Notes under the pieces: model-generated
Seen by the model: only the letters and a program-made list of their open reading frames with translations
Databases searched by the model: none
Told to the model about the DNA's origin: nothing
Part shown: positions 33,832 to 41,771 of the stretch, piece by piece
Layout: each line of letters begins with the position of its first letter
Numbering within the stretch: position 1 is the stretch's first letter
From: Chloroflexota bacterium
Lineage (GTDB): Bacteria > Chloroflexota > Anaerolineae > Anaerolineales > UBA11579
Length of the DNA stretch: 64,000 bases
Direction of reading: 5' to 3'
Assembly: GCA_009391835.1 (NCBI GenBank)
Contig: QWJF01000002.1
Location: 1 to 64,000 of the forward strand
Position numbers and translations under genes: made by a program

Positions 33832-34614
33832 ATGAGCAGCAAACGCAAAAAAGCCGATCCCAATCGCCTAGTTATTGGCCTGATTTATGCGGGCTTTCTG
33901 ATTGTGTTCTTCTCGTTGGGAAAAAGCATTGTTGATTTAGCCACGGACTCACCAAGCACCATTGACTTGGCATCTGATGACCAGATCATTGAGGGCTTCC
34001 TGCCTGTTTACATTGTAGAAGATGCGGTGGCCAACCCGGATGTGGTAGCCGTGGGGCTGAGTGACCCGGCGGTGACGGCGCAGGCTTTCCCTACGCAATC
34101 GGCGGATGGGAGCCAGCCGGCCGCGGCGCGGGACCCGGGCAAGGCGCCGGATCGGATCGAGATCCCTTCAATTGCGCTGGAGGCTGTCATCGTTCCGGTT
34201 AATTTCGTGGAGTTCGAGTTTGAAGGTGAAAAGTACCAACAATGGCTGGCGCCCGAGACTCGAGCCGTGGGGTGGCACTCTACTTCGGTTGGATTGGGCG
34301 TGGCAGGCAATACGGTGCTGAATGGCCACCACAATATCAAGGGCCAGGTATTCCGGGACCTGTATCAGGTGCAGGTGGGGCAACAGATCAACCTTTATTC
34401 GGAAGGTGAGTTGTTTAGCTACGTGATCGTTTACACGGATATCCTTCCCGAGCGCAACCAACCCCTTGAAGTGCGCCTGGCAAATGCTGAATGGATTGAG
34501 CCTACTGAGGATGAACGTATTACGTTGATCACGTGCTGGCCTTACGAGAGCAATACGCACCGTGTGGTGGTGGTGGCGGTGCCCTTGCGCAACAGCGGGG
34601 CAGGTTCGGGGTAA
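33832..34614 (+). CDS. srt: Sortase (transpeptidase)
   Basis: The 260-residue protein has an N-terminal membrane helix (LVIGLIYAGFLIVFFSLGKSIV) and a sortase domain: catalytic His in TVLNGHHNIKGQVFRDL, catalytic Cys in ERITLITCWPYES and Arg in NTHRVVVVAVPL. Sortases cleave an LPXTG-like signal and attach proteins to the envelope. The IPVTG tail of the giant protein just upstream is the likely substrate. Its class cannot be assigned with certainty by eye. Confidence 0.9.
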   Translation: MSSKRKKADPNRLVIGLIYAGFLIVFFSLGKSIVDLATDSPSTIDLASDDQIIEGFLPVYIVEDAVANPDVVAVGLSDPAVTAQAFPTQSADGSQPAAARDPGKAPDRIEIPSIALEAVIVPVNFVEFEFEGEKYQQWLAPETRAVGWHSTSVGLGVAGNTVLNGHHNIKGQVFRDLYQVQVGQQINLYSEGELFSYVIVYTDILPERNQPLEVRLANAEWIEPTEDERITLITCWPYESNTHRVVVVAVPLRNSGAGSG

Positions 34615-34653
34615 TTCGACTTGATCTTGAGGAATGATTGTTAAATTAAACAG

Positions 34654-34684
34654 AAACTCCCCGCCTTCGAGCGGGGAGTTTTGA
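34654..34684. terminator. Bidirectional terminator between convergent sortase-family genes
   Basis: AAACTCCCCGC (54-64 of 34600) and GCGGGGAGTTT (71-81) form an 11-pair stem with a six-base loop and T/A tracts on both sides. It lies between the plus-strand sortase stop (34614) and the minus-strand sortase-like stop (34734), so it can serve both. Confidence 0.85.
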
Positions 34685-34733
34685 TATTGCAGTCCCTGGT
34701 TAGATTGGTCTTCGCTCGCTCAGCTATACCGGT

Positions 34734-35684
34734 TTACAAAGGGACTGCAACGATGAACACACGACCCCAGGTGCTGATGCCTTCGTTGGCAATGCAGGTC
34801 TGGAGAACGAGGGGATTATTGCTGTTGTACATGTTGTGGAAGAGCGTGGTGGCGCTCAGGGTTTCGCCGCTCTCCAGATCCACGAAGGTGGACTGGGTGG
34901 AATTGGGCTGAAGCGCCTGGTAGCGGTGGATGGATGAGATGCGGTAGCTGGCGGTGGAGCCGTCGCCATAGACCAATTTGATGGTCTGGCCATTGCTGAG
35001 GCTGAAAAAGTCGCTACCAGCCAAGTAATTGTGAGCCAGGAGGCCCAGGCTACCATAGTCGGCGGCCATGCCGAATTGAGTAACTTCATTGGCGTTGCCG
35101 GTGATATAGCCGGGATTGCTGCTGGGCTGGCTGCCGACTGCGAAGGCCAGCACGTCGTCTACATAAATTCCGCGCACTTGGTTGGACTTGCCGTTGGTGA
35201 CTGACTGAATGAAGCTTTCGAGCGCATCAATTGTCTGAGCGGCGACTACGGCCTGAACGGGCTCGCTGCCGCTGTTGCTGTCAGCCTGAGCGCTGGTGAG
35301 CTCCTGAGAAGCCTCTGCAGCGACTGCCTGGTCGGGAGAGGCTTCCTTTTCGAAAGAAACTGTAAATGCGCTGCTGAGCGCCTCACCGACGTCCTGGCCG
35401 GCATCAGTTTGGGGAGCCTGGCTGAGGTCGTCCTGAGCGGCTGCGACTACTTCTACGCCTTCTGAAGCGGTTTCGTCGACAGTTACGAGGGTTTCAGTTT
35501 CGAGTTCAGCCTGCTGGCCTGTGGTGGGGGCTACCGGATCAGTGGCAGATACTGTATTATTGATTGGGTTCTGGGCGGGCGCATCGACGGATGCTTCGGC
35601 CAAGACGGGTGTTACTGCAAAAAGCGCGCCCATGATGATTGCGCTTACGGTTGCTAGTAATGTGAGAATGCTGAGCGATTTCAT
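34734..35684 (-). CDS. Secreted sortase-like protein with long linker
   Basis: The 316-residue protein has a Sec signal peptide (LTLLATVSAIIMGALFAVTPVLAEA), about 120 residues of acidic low-complexity linker, and a C-terminal domain with sortase-fold hallmarks: His in GLLAHNYLAGSDFFSL, Cys in PLVLQTCIANEG and Arg in GRVFIVAVPL. The strand NGQTIKLVYGDGSTASYRISSI aligns with the canonical sortase next door. It lacks the TLxTC form (LQTC instead) and has no membrane helix after cleavage, so it may be a diverged sortase or a related peptidase. Confidence 0.72.
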   Translation of the reverse strand: MKSLSILTLLATVSAIIMGALFAVTPVLAEASVDAPAQNPINNTVSATDPVAPTTGQQAELETETLVTVDETASEGVEVVAAAQDDLSQAPQTDAGQDVGEALSSAFTVSFEKEASPDQAVAAEASQELTSAQADSNSGSEPVQAVVAAQTIDALESFIQSVTNGKSNQVRGIYVDDVLAFAVGSQPSSNPGYITGNANEVTQFGMAADYGSLGLLAHNYLAGSDFFSLSNGQTIKLVYGDGSTASYRISSIHRYQALQPNSTQSTFVDLESGETLSATTLFHNMYNSNNPLVLQTCIANEGISTWGRVFIVAVPL

Positions 35685-35814
35685 GTCAAACCTTGTTTTA
35701 GTTTGAATCTGGTTAGATTGTAGTAAGTTTATGGTAATTTACCTATAGGATAGGGGTACTCTTTGCAGAATTGAAAGGAATCGTCGTCAGTCGGCCTCTA
35801 TAAAGGATCAAAGA

Positions 35815-35842
35815 AAAACTCCGCGAAAGCGGAGTTTTGTTT
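35815..35842. terminator. Orphan intrinsic terminator before the DUF1028 gene
   Basis: AAAACTCCGC-GAAA-GCGGAGTTTT followed by GTTT is a ten-pair GNRA-capped terminator. No gene ends nearby on the plus strand: the adjacent gene at 35684 starts leftward and the DUF1028 gene starts at 35907. It may end a small RNA or block read-through from the 35700 region. Confidence 0.75.
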
Positions 35843-35873
35843 AGCCTGGGATAGGTCGGGGCTTTTTCTTGTT

Positions 35874-35879
35874 TATAAT
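35874..35879 (+). promoter_or_regulatory. -10 box before the DUF1028 gene
   Basis: TATAAT lies 27 nt upstream of ATG 35907, with a CAGGAG ribosome-binding site between them. This promoter type yields a normal short leader, in contrast to the leaderless ones elsewhere in the window. Confidence 0.45.
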
Positions 35880-35906
35880 GAGGCTATTCACAAGTCAGGA
35901 GCCGTT

Positions 35907-36782
35907 ATGCAGCCTATTGCAACCTTTTCTATCGTCGCCTATGACCCCGGACGCAAGGAATGGGGCGTGGCCGTACAATCCAAGTTTTTGGCGGCAGGCG
36001 CTGTGGTTTCCTGGGCGCGGGCGGGCGCGGGCGCGGTGGCGACTCAGTCGTATGCGAATTTGCGTTACGGGCCGGAGGGCCTGGAGCGGATGGAGGCGGG
36101 GAGCAGTGCCGAAGAGACGATTACCACGCTGACGGAGGCAGACGAGAATAGGGCCCAGCGGCAAGTGGGCATGGTGGATGCACAGGGGCGGGCGGCCTCA
36201 TTCACGGGAGCGGATTGCTACGAGTGGGCGGGGCATCAGGTTGGTGAGAGCTATGCCTGTCAGGGCAACATTTTGATCCCGGGCACCGTGGAGGCAATTG
36301 CAGAACGATTTGAGGCAGTTCGCGACGGCGAAGGGGAACTATCTGATTGGTTGGTGCAAGCCCTGGAAGCGGGGCAGGCTGCCGGAGGGGATAGCCGCGG
36401 TCGCCAATCTGCGGGCGTGCTTGTGGTGCGCAAAGACGGGGGCTATGGGGGCAACAATGATCGTTACCTGGACCTGCGGGTAGACGATCACCCAGAACCG
36501 ATTAGGGAGTTGGGCCGCATCCTGAAAATCCATCATTTGTATTTTGGTGAGGTAGATGAAACGGATGCCGTGCCGCTGGCCGAAGTGGCAGGCGAGCTGC
36601 AGGCGCTCTTAACACGCAGCGGGCACTATAGCGGCGAGCAACATGGGGAATTCGATGAAGTCACGCGCAAGGCGCTGCGCGCTCTGGTGGGCAGTGAAAA
36701 TCTGGAAGAGCGCTGGGACGGCAGCGGCGATCAAATCGATCGCATGGCGCTTGATTATTTACGGGGACGTTTTGCTAACTAG
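35907..36782 (+). CDS. DUF1028 Ntn-hydrolase-like protein with peptidoglycan-binding-like tail
   Basis: The 291-residue protein starts MQPIATFSIVAYDPGRKEWGVAVQSKFLAAGAVVSWARAGAGAVATQSYAN, the DUF1028 signature (an Ntn-hydrolase fold), and continues with ACQGNILIPGTVEAIAERF and GGNNDRYLDLRVDDHPEPI. Residues about 225-290 resemble the peptidoglycan-binding-like module found in some members. Activity and substrate are unknown. CAGGAG precedes the ATG. Confidence 0.87.
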   Translation: MQPIATFSIVAYDPGRKEWGVAVQSKFLAAGAVVSWARAGAGAVATQSYANLRYGPEGLERMEAGSSAEETITTLTEADENRAQRQVGMVDAQGRAASFTGADCYEWAGHQVGESYACQGNILIPGTVEAIAERFEAVRDGEGELSDWLVQALEAGQAAGGDSRGRQSAGVLVVRKDGGYGGNNDRYLDLRVDDHPEPIRELGRILKIHHLYFGEVDETDAVPLAEVAGELQALLTRSGHYSGEQHGEFDEVTRKALRALVGSENLEERWDGSGDQIDRMALDYLRGRFAN

Positions 36783-36802
36783 TTTTAGGAAAGGACGCAA
36801 CG

Positions 36803-37018
36803 ATGACCGACAATAGTGTTTACAAGGTGATTGAATTGGTTGGAACCAGCACAGATTCCTGGGAGAAAGCCGCTGAAACGGCGGTCAACCGGGCGGCAAA
36901 AAGCCTGGATGACCTGCGCATCGCCGAAATCTTGGATCTGGATATGGTGCTGAAGGATGGAAAGGTGCAGGCTTACCGAGCCAAGGTGAAGGTTTCTTTC
37001 AAATACCACGGCGGCTAA
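36803..37018 (+). CDS. Dodecin (flavin-storage protein)
   Basis: The 71-residue protein MTDNSVYKVIELVGTSTDSWEKAAETAVNRAAKSL..FKYHGG has dodecin length and the conserved Trp (STDSWEKA) that stacks on flavin in the dodecamer. Dodecins buffer free riboflavin or FMN in the cytoplasm. It follows the DUF1028 gene by 20 nt with an AGGAAAGGA box and is convergent with the PfkB-like gene. Confidence 0.92.
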   Translation: MTDNSVYKVIELVGTSTDSWEKAAETAVNRAAKSLDDLRIAEILDLDMVLKDGKVQAYRAKVKVSFKYHGG

Positions 37019-37023
37019 GCCGA

Positions 37024-38034
37024 CTAGATTAACTGTACGGCCCTGGCAAGAGTTTGGGCGCGCGATTCGGCCAGGCCCTGCAAACTATCCAGCACGGAAA
37101 AAGCCCCGCTGCTTTCGGCAGCCAGGGAGGCGGTGGCTGTGGCGCGCAAAGTGGCCTGTAAAAAGTCGCCATTCTCTGAGATTAGACTGGCGAGAAATCC
37201 GCCTGCGAAACTGCTTTGGTTATGTGTGGGATCTTTGGGGCGCGAAGGGTATGGGGGAATCTGGTAGCGGGTTCCGGCCGCGCCATCGAGGAGCAAGAGA
37301 CCGCGACTGCCGCGCTGAATCACCACTGCGCGGCAATTTAGCGACACAATGCGTTCGGCCATTTCCCAAATATCTTCGGTGCGCCCACTAAACAAAATGC
37401 GCAGTTGTTGCTCGTTGGTCAGGAAGACCTCCAAGCCGCTTACCAGGTTGGCGATCTCGTTGCGTAGGCTGGGGTGCATATAGGAAGGCGAGGATTCCAG
37501 GGTTATGGAGTTGATGCCAGCTGCGCGCAACGCGGCCGGCATCAAGGTGTGGCTGAAGAAATCCATTGGGCATAAATGAGCGGCTTGCGTGCCGGAATAG
37601 GCCGCAGGCAAATCCTCAGGTCGCAGCGATAACTCGCTGCGTTTCCTGGCGGAACTGAGCGTTGGCGGGTCGTATTTGTAGGTGAGTAAGGCTTTTGGAA
37701 AGGGCAAACCCAGTTTTGCAAAATAGGGGATTGGGTGATCGTGGAGCGGAGTCTGGGTGTCGTCGTAAGCTGTAAAGCTGCGCAGATCGTGCTCGGCGGA
37801 CAAGATCTTTATCCCCTGGACGTCGAGACCCAACTCTTCAAATTTGGCAAGCCATGTTTCGGGAATATCTTGGCCGACACGGGCAACAAGCCCCACAGAA
37901 CCTGCCCAAAGCCGAAAAGCTGAAGCGGCGTAGAGCAGGTTTCCGCCAGGTTGATCCACGCGGGCCCTGCCATTGGGAGGGATGAGGAACTGGCGTTCGA
38001 GGCGGCCAAGCAGGACGGCGCTGGGGGCGGGCAT
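37024..38034 (-). CDS. PfkB-family carbohydrate-kinase-like protein lacking the catalytic Asp
   Basis: The 336-residue protein (MPAPSAVLLGRLERQFLIPPNG; the track's start at 38388 is too long) has the ribokinase fold: PGGNLLYAASAFRLWAGSVGLVARVGQD, a central substrate-binding region and VVIQRGSRGLLLLD. The expected DPTGAGDAFAGGFL reads DPTHNQSSFAGGFL, so the anion hole and catalytic Asp are replaced. It is likely a non-catalytic or altered relative. The transcript looks leaderless (TATAAT 6 nt before ATG). Residual binding of a sugar or nucleoside is possible. Confidence 0.78.
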   Translation of the reverse strand: MPAPSAVLLGRLERQFLIPPNGRARVDQPGGNLLYAASAFRLWAGSVGLVARVGQDIPETWLAKFEELGLDVQGIKILSAEHDLRSFTAYDDTQTPLHDHPIPYFAKLGLPFPKALLTYKYDPPTLSSARKRSELSLRPEDLPAAYSGTQAAHLCPMDFFSHTLMPAALRAAGINSITLESSPSYMHPSLRNEIANLVSGLEVFLTNEQQLRILFSGRTEDIWEMAERIVSLNCRAVVIQRGSRGLLLLDGAAGTRYQIPPYPSRPKDPTHNQSSFAGGFLASLISENGDFLQATLRATATASLAAESSGAFSVLDSLQGLAESRAQTLARAVQLI

Positions 38035-38040
38035 ATTTTG

Positions 38041-38046
38041 ATTATA
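38041..38046 (-). promoter_or_regulatory. -10 box of a likely leaderless promoter (PfkB-like gene)
   Basis: TATAAT on the minus strand lies 6 nt before ATG 38034; no ribosome-binding site fits between. It also supports the shortened start of the PfkB-like gene. Confidence 0.55.
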
Positions 38047-38066
38047 GCCAAGCCCCTGGCGATCGC

Positions 38067-38816
38067 TTATTCGTTTTGGCTCAGCGTAAAGCGGGCGATG
38101 ATAAGCACCAGCAGACCGTATAAGGGCAGGGCCCCGAGAGCGGCCAGATGATGGCCCAGCGCGTCGCCTCGGACCAGGGGACCCAGCAATTCGTTGGCGT
38201 AATAGAGCGGGGTGAGCAGGCTGAGACGCTGCACCCATGTTGGCAGGGCATCTATGGGCAACACAACGCCGGAGAGGAAGATGGAGGGAAGCAGCACCAG
38301 AGGGATAAAGGGGATTACCTGTCCCTCGGTTTGGGCGAAGTTGGATATCAGGATGCCCAAGGCCATACTGATCACCGCCAGAAGCCAAATGACCAAATAC
38401 ATGGATGCCAACGCACCGAAGGCATAGTCGAGCTCGAAGAGCCAGGTGATCTCGACCAGGACGATGAGGCTTTGCAGTGTGGCCAGCACGGTGTAAGCGA
38501 TTAAATAACCTAGGATAATCTCTGATTGCCGGTAGCCGTTGACCAGCATGCGGGAGAGCGTTTCGGACACGCGTTCGCGCACCAAAACGATGGCGGTCAG
38601 GATAAAGGTGATGAAATGGATCTCGAAGGCAGCAAAAGGCAGCACATAGGGCGTGGCGTTGAACAGTGGATTGCTGAGGCTATCAAAAAAGATGAACAAG
38701 ACATAGACGATGGCCATCGGCATCAGCAGTGAAAGCGCCAGAAAGCGATGATCGTGGCGCAACTGCTGGAGGACACGTTGGGCAATGGCGCCTGTTCGTT
38801 TAATTGAGGCGAGCAT
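38067..38816 (-). CDS. ABC-2 type transporter permease
   Basis: The 249-residue membrane protein has about six helices (FLALSLLMPMAIVYVLFIFF, FEIHFITFILTAIVLVRERVSETLSRMLVNGY, and four more). The REREs..LLVxG-type segment is typical of ABC-2 permeases. It starts inside the last 17 nt of the ATPase gene with AGGAG upstream. With the ATPase and TetR gene it forms a regulated exporter operon. The substrate is unknown. Confidence 0.88.
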   Translation of the reverse strand: MLASIKRTGAIAQRVLQQLRHDHRFLALSLLMPMAIVYVLFIFFDSLSNPLFNATPYVLPFAAFEIHFITFILTAIVLVRERVSETLSRMLVNGYRQSEIILGYLIAYTVLATLQSLIVLVEITWLFELDYAFGALASMYLVIWLLAVISMALGILISNFAQTEGQVIPFIPLVLLPSIFLSGVVLPIDALPTWVQRLSLLTPLYYANELLGPLVRGDALGHHLAALGALPLYGLLVLIIARFTLSQNE

Positions 38817-39690
38817 CTTTTATCTCCTGAATGTCTTGGGATGGCTCTAGCATGTTGAGTACGATTTCTTCCAGGGAACTGGGCTCAATCTCCACGCGTT
38901 GCACCTCTTTATCCAGGCCCTGTGCGTGCAGCAAAGCGGCCAGTTCTTCCGGATAGTGCTCAAATTGAAATGCCTGTGGTTTGCCTTTGCGCCAAATGCG
39001 AACTGTTGCTCGACCTCGTAGGAGCAAATTATCGGGTCTGTCGTTTGCAATGATTTCTCCCTGGCTGATAATGGCCAAGTGGTTGCAATGTATGGCTTCG
39101 TCCATTTGATGTGTGCTCACCAGGATTGTGGTTCCCTGTTCGGCAAGCTGCTTGAAATGGCGCCAAAATGCGGATCGGAGTTTGAGGTCCACACCGGCTG
39201 TGGGTTCATCGAGGAGCAGCAGGCGGGGCTGGTGCACGAGAGCACAGGCCAGCGACACCCGCTGACGCATGCCCCCGGACAAATTGCCGACGGGATCGTC
39301 TGCTCGCTGACTCAGCTCAACAAAATCAAGCGCCTCTTCTACATGGCTATTCAATTGGCTGAGCCGGTGGGCACGTCCAAAGAAACGGAGGTTATCTGCG
39401 GCGGAGAGATCTTCGTAGAGTGCGGGCGATTGGGGCATATAGCCAATTTGCTGCCGAAGCTCGGCCAGGTGCTTGTTTGGATCCAAGCCGAAGATACGGA
39501 GATCGCCCTGGTCGGCTTTGCTGATGCCCACCAGAAGTTTTATGAATGTGCTTTTACCGGCGCCATTGGCCCCAATCAAGCCAAAAATTTGGCCCTTTGC
39601 AATGTCCAGGGTAAGTCCTTTGAGCGCCTGAATGTGCCCATAGCGTTTCTGTACGTCTCGCACTTCGATTGCCATGTCTTTAGTCATCAT
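38800..39690 (-). CDS. ABC transporter ATP-binding protein
   Basis: The 296-residue ATPase contains Walker A LIGANGAGKSTFIKLLVGI, signature LSGGMRQRVSLACAL, Walker B PRLLLLDEPTAGVDL and the switch His in VSTHQMDEAIHC. A C-terminal segment of about 70 residues follows. GGAGG precedes ATG 39690, which follows the tetR stop directly (TAAATG). It pairs with the single permease downstream, which must dimerise. Confidence 0.92.
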   Translation of the reverse strand: MMTKDMAIEVRDVQKRYGHIQALKGLTLDIAKGQIFGLIGANGAGKSTFIKLLVGISKADQGDLRIFGLDPNKHLAELRQQIGYMPQSPALYEDLSAADNLRFFGRAHRLSQLNSHVEEALDFVELSQRADDPVGNLSGGMRQRVSLACALVHQPRLLLLDEPTAGVDLKLRSAFWRHFKQLAEQGTTILVSTHQMDEAIHCNHLAIISQGEIIANDRPDNLLLRGRATVRIWRKGKPQAFQFEHYPEELAALLHAQGLDKEVQRVEIEPSSLEEIVLNMLEPSQDIQEIKDARLN

Positions 39691-40284
39691 TTATGCCTCC
39701 GCATCTGCCAGAATGCCGTGTAGAAAGATATCGACCGCGTCGTTGAACAGGGTTGAGGTATCGAAAGCTTCTCCGTGAACGAGCATTTGCAAAATCCATT
39801 GGGAGATGATCAGCCCGGCAAAAGCCAGGGCTCGGCTAGTTTCCTCCATCGGGCGCAAGCGGCCCTGGCTCTGCTCCAGACGCTGACCGAAGCCGGCGAA
39901 ATGCGGAAAAATATCCCTGAACAGCTCCGCAGTGTGGCGGGCCTCAAATTCCACCAACTCGATAAACAACAAGTTAATCAGGCCGGGCCTGGATTTAACG
40001 ACGGCCAACATCTTCTGGGCAATATCCTGCACCAGATCCTCGTTGTTGGCGCCCTGTGCTGAGGTCAACACCGGGACAAACTGGTGGTAGGGATGGTGGC
40101 GGCGAAGAACCTCAAGGAAGAGCTCTTCCTTGCCGGCCACATGGTTGTAAAGGCTGGCCGGAGACAATTGCGCTTCCCTCGCGATCTGGCGCATGCTGGT
40201 GCCGTGATAGCCATGCTTTACAAAAAGGTTGTAGCCGGCCGTGACCACGGCCTCAAGACTTTCTTCACCCTTTGTCATACGCAT
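39691..40284 (-). CDS. TetR-family transcriptional regulator
   Basis: The 197-residue protein has an N-terminal HTH (YNLFVKHGYHGTSMRQIAREAQLSPASLYNHVAGKEELFLEVL) and a helical ligand-binding domain. It heads the exporter operon and, by family precedent, represses it until the exported compound binds. A perfect 18-bp palindrome 8 nt upstream of its start is the probable operator. AGGAG lies before ATG 40284. Confidence 0.92.
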   Translation of the reverse strand: MRMTKGEESLEAVVTAGYNLFVKHGYHGTSMRQIAREAQLSPASLYNHVAGKEELFLEVLRRHHPYHQFVPVLTSAQGANNEDLVQDIAQKMLAVVKSRPGLINLLFIELVEFEARHTAELFRDIFPHFAGFGQRLEQSQGRLRPMEETSRALAFAGLIISQWILQMLVHGEAFDTSTLFNDAVDIFLHGILADAEA

Positions 40285-40291
40285 CTCCTAT

Positions 40292-40309
40292 TAAACGAAC
40301 GTTCGTTTA
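40292..40309. promoter_or_regulatory. TetR operator (perfect palindrome)
   Basis: TAAACGAACGTTCGTTTA is a perfect 18-base palindrome between the tetR start (40284) and its promoter region. Site size and position fit autorepression by the TetR protein. GTTCG halves without a four-base spacer distinguish it from the LexA-type boxes. Confidence 0.75.
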
Positions 40310-40341
40310 TCATAGCACAAAAAAATGGGATCCTTTGGACG

Positions 40342-40545
40342 TTACTCGCCATCCCCCAATTGAGAGAGTTGACGCATCAAGCCCACGACCATCATGCCAA
40401 GGCTGACACCCTCTCGAGCAGTGATGGTCGGGCGGCCTTCTTCTTCGGAACGTTTCAGGAGCGTTTGCCCAACGATGACGCCCACAATGGCGCCCAGAAT
40501 TCCGCTGACCAGCAGCGTGGTGGTGCGCGATTTGTCGGCGTTTAT
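40342..40545 (-). CDS. Small membrane protein with apparent ATA start
   Basis: The 67-residue protein (first residues x-NADKSRTTTLLVSGILGAIVGVIVGQTLLKRSEEEG) has one membrane helix and ends LGMMVVGLMRQLSQLGDGE. The ORF track misses it because no ATG, GTG or TTG precedes the conserved-looking text. The codon at the expected place is ATA (40543-40545), 5 nt after GGAGG and overlapping the TAA of the upstream gene as ATAA, exactly where ATGA would be expected. It may use a rare ATA start, or carry a mutation or sequence error. Confidence 0.6.
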   Translation of the reverse strand: MNADKSRTTTLLVSGILGAIVGVIVGQTLLKRSEEEGRPTITAREGVSLGMMVVGLMRQLSQLGDGE

Positions 40546-40979
40546 GGTGTCCTCCGGTTGAATTTCTTCACGGCATGGCGGGCGGCTCCGAACCAGCTAT
40601 CCAAGCGGATAAGCGGCTCGGTGGCATTGTTGGCAACCCGGTTCACCCTGGCGGTAATCTGGCCGATAATCCGTTGGAGCTGAAAGGCGCGCGGCGGAAT
40701 CCAAGCCATTAAAACACTTACGGCATAGATAGAAAGCCCAAGCGTCACCAGCACGATGAGGCCGACCAAGCCCACAAGCAGACCTATCAGTATTGTTGCG
40801 ATTTGGGCCATGCCGCCGATATTGCCGCTGCCCCCCGTTCCCAGCAAATAGGCGCCCCAGGCAATCCCGGCACTAATCAGCAGGAGCGGAAACCAAATCT
40901 GCCACCAGGATTCTGTGCGATGGCGCTTTTGGGAAACAAGGTTGCGGCTATGAGGTGATTCGGGCAGGGGGCTATCCAT
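40542..40979 (-). CDS. Small membrane protein of unknown function
   Basis: From ATG 40979 (MDSPLPESPHSRNLVSQKRH) this is a 145-residue protein with two membrane helices (WQIWFPLLLISAGIAWGAYLL and IATILIGLLVGLVGLIVLVTLGLSIYAVSVLMAWI) and a basic, cytoplasm-like tail. No family was recognised. It overlaps the small ATA-start gene by 4 nt, so the two membrane proteins are translationally coupled and probably work together. Confidence 0.65.
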   Translation of the reverse strand: MDSPLPESPHSRNLVSQKRHRTESWWQIWFPLLLISAGIAWGAYLLGTGGSGNIGGMAQIATILIGLLVGLVGLIVLVTLGLSIYAVSVLMAWIPPRAFQLQRIIGQITARVNRVANNATEPLIRLDSWFGAARHAVKKFNRRTP

Positions 40980-41029
40980 CGACGTTGATTTTAACACCTT
41001 CCGGCGTCCTATCGCGTGGGGCTCAAAAT

Positions 41030-41719
41030 TCAACGTCGCGAGGCGTAGGTATCGAGATAGTCGGGCGGGGGAGGCGAGCGATGGAGAAAGAAGGGGGTGG
41101 CCGCGAGCCCGACCAGGAAGCCTCCAATATGGGCCCACCAAGCGACGCCACCTCCAGCCGCACCGATTGAGGCAATGCCAGAAAAAAGCTGCGACACGAA
41201 CCAAAAGCCGATATAGATGATTGCCGGGACTTTGACCACGGAGAGGAAAAAGAAAATCGGCACAAAAGTGACTACACGGGCTGAGGGAAAGAGGAAGATA
41301 TAGGCGCCCAAGACGCCGGCAATGGCCCCGCTGGCTCCCAAAACCGGGATAGTGCTGCCTGAGAAAATCAGCGTTTGCAGGAGCGCGGCGGCGATACCGC
41401 TAAGCAGGTAAAAGATCAGGAAGGATAGCGAACCCATACGATCTTCAACGTTGTCGCCAAAGATGAACAAGATCCACATGTTGCTGAGAAAGTGGAACCA
41501 GCCGGCGTGCATAAACATGCTGGTGAACACGGTAGTTGCAAACCAGAGCGGGCTGGTTTGCAATGTGCCGGGCACTAAAGCAAATTGGTTGGTGAAGTGG
41601 AGCAACTGGTTGGGGCCCAGAGTTAGTTCATAAAAAAACACCAGGGCGTTTGTGCCGAGGATCAGCCAAGTCATTATGGGGAAATGTCGTGATCGAATTG
41701 TGTCTCGAAGTGGGATCAT
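41030..41719 (-). CDS. Rhomboid-family intramembrane serine protease
   Basis: The 229-residue protein has six membrane helices with the rhomboid catalytic pair: Ser in VLGASGAIAGVLGAYIFLFP (GxSG) and His in VAWWAHIGGFLVGLAATPFF. The loop HAGWFHFLSNMWILFIFGDNVED carries the conserved His/Asn of the oxyanion hole. These enzymes cleave membrane helices. An AGAGG box lies upstream of ATG 41719. Substrates are unknown. Confidence 0.92.
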   Translation of the reverse strand: MIPLRDTIRSRHFPIMTWLILGTNALVFFYELTLGPNQLLHFTNQFALVPGTLQTSPLWFATTVFTSMFMHAGWFHFLSNMWILFIFGDNVEDRMGSLSFLIFYLLSGIAAALLQTLIFSGSTIPVLGASGAIAGVLGAYIFLFPSARVVTFVPIFFFLSVVKVPAIIYIGFWFVSQLFSGIASIGAAGGGVAWWAHIGGFLVGLAATPFFLHRSPPPPDYLDTYASRR

Positions 41720-41771
41720 AGGGCCTCTTTAATTTTTGATGCGCCTGAGTATAGTTTATTGCGCCAGAATC

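Noticed and set aside
40296-40305. GAACGTTC within the TetR palindrome as a LexA site
   Set aside because: Lacks the four-base spacer and is part of a longer perfect palindrome next to tetR.
40084-40683. 199-residue plus-strand ORF over tetR and the small membrane genes
   Set aside because: It overlaps three better-supported minus-strand genes and has no family features.
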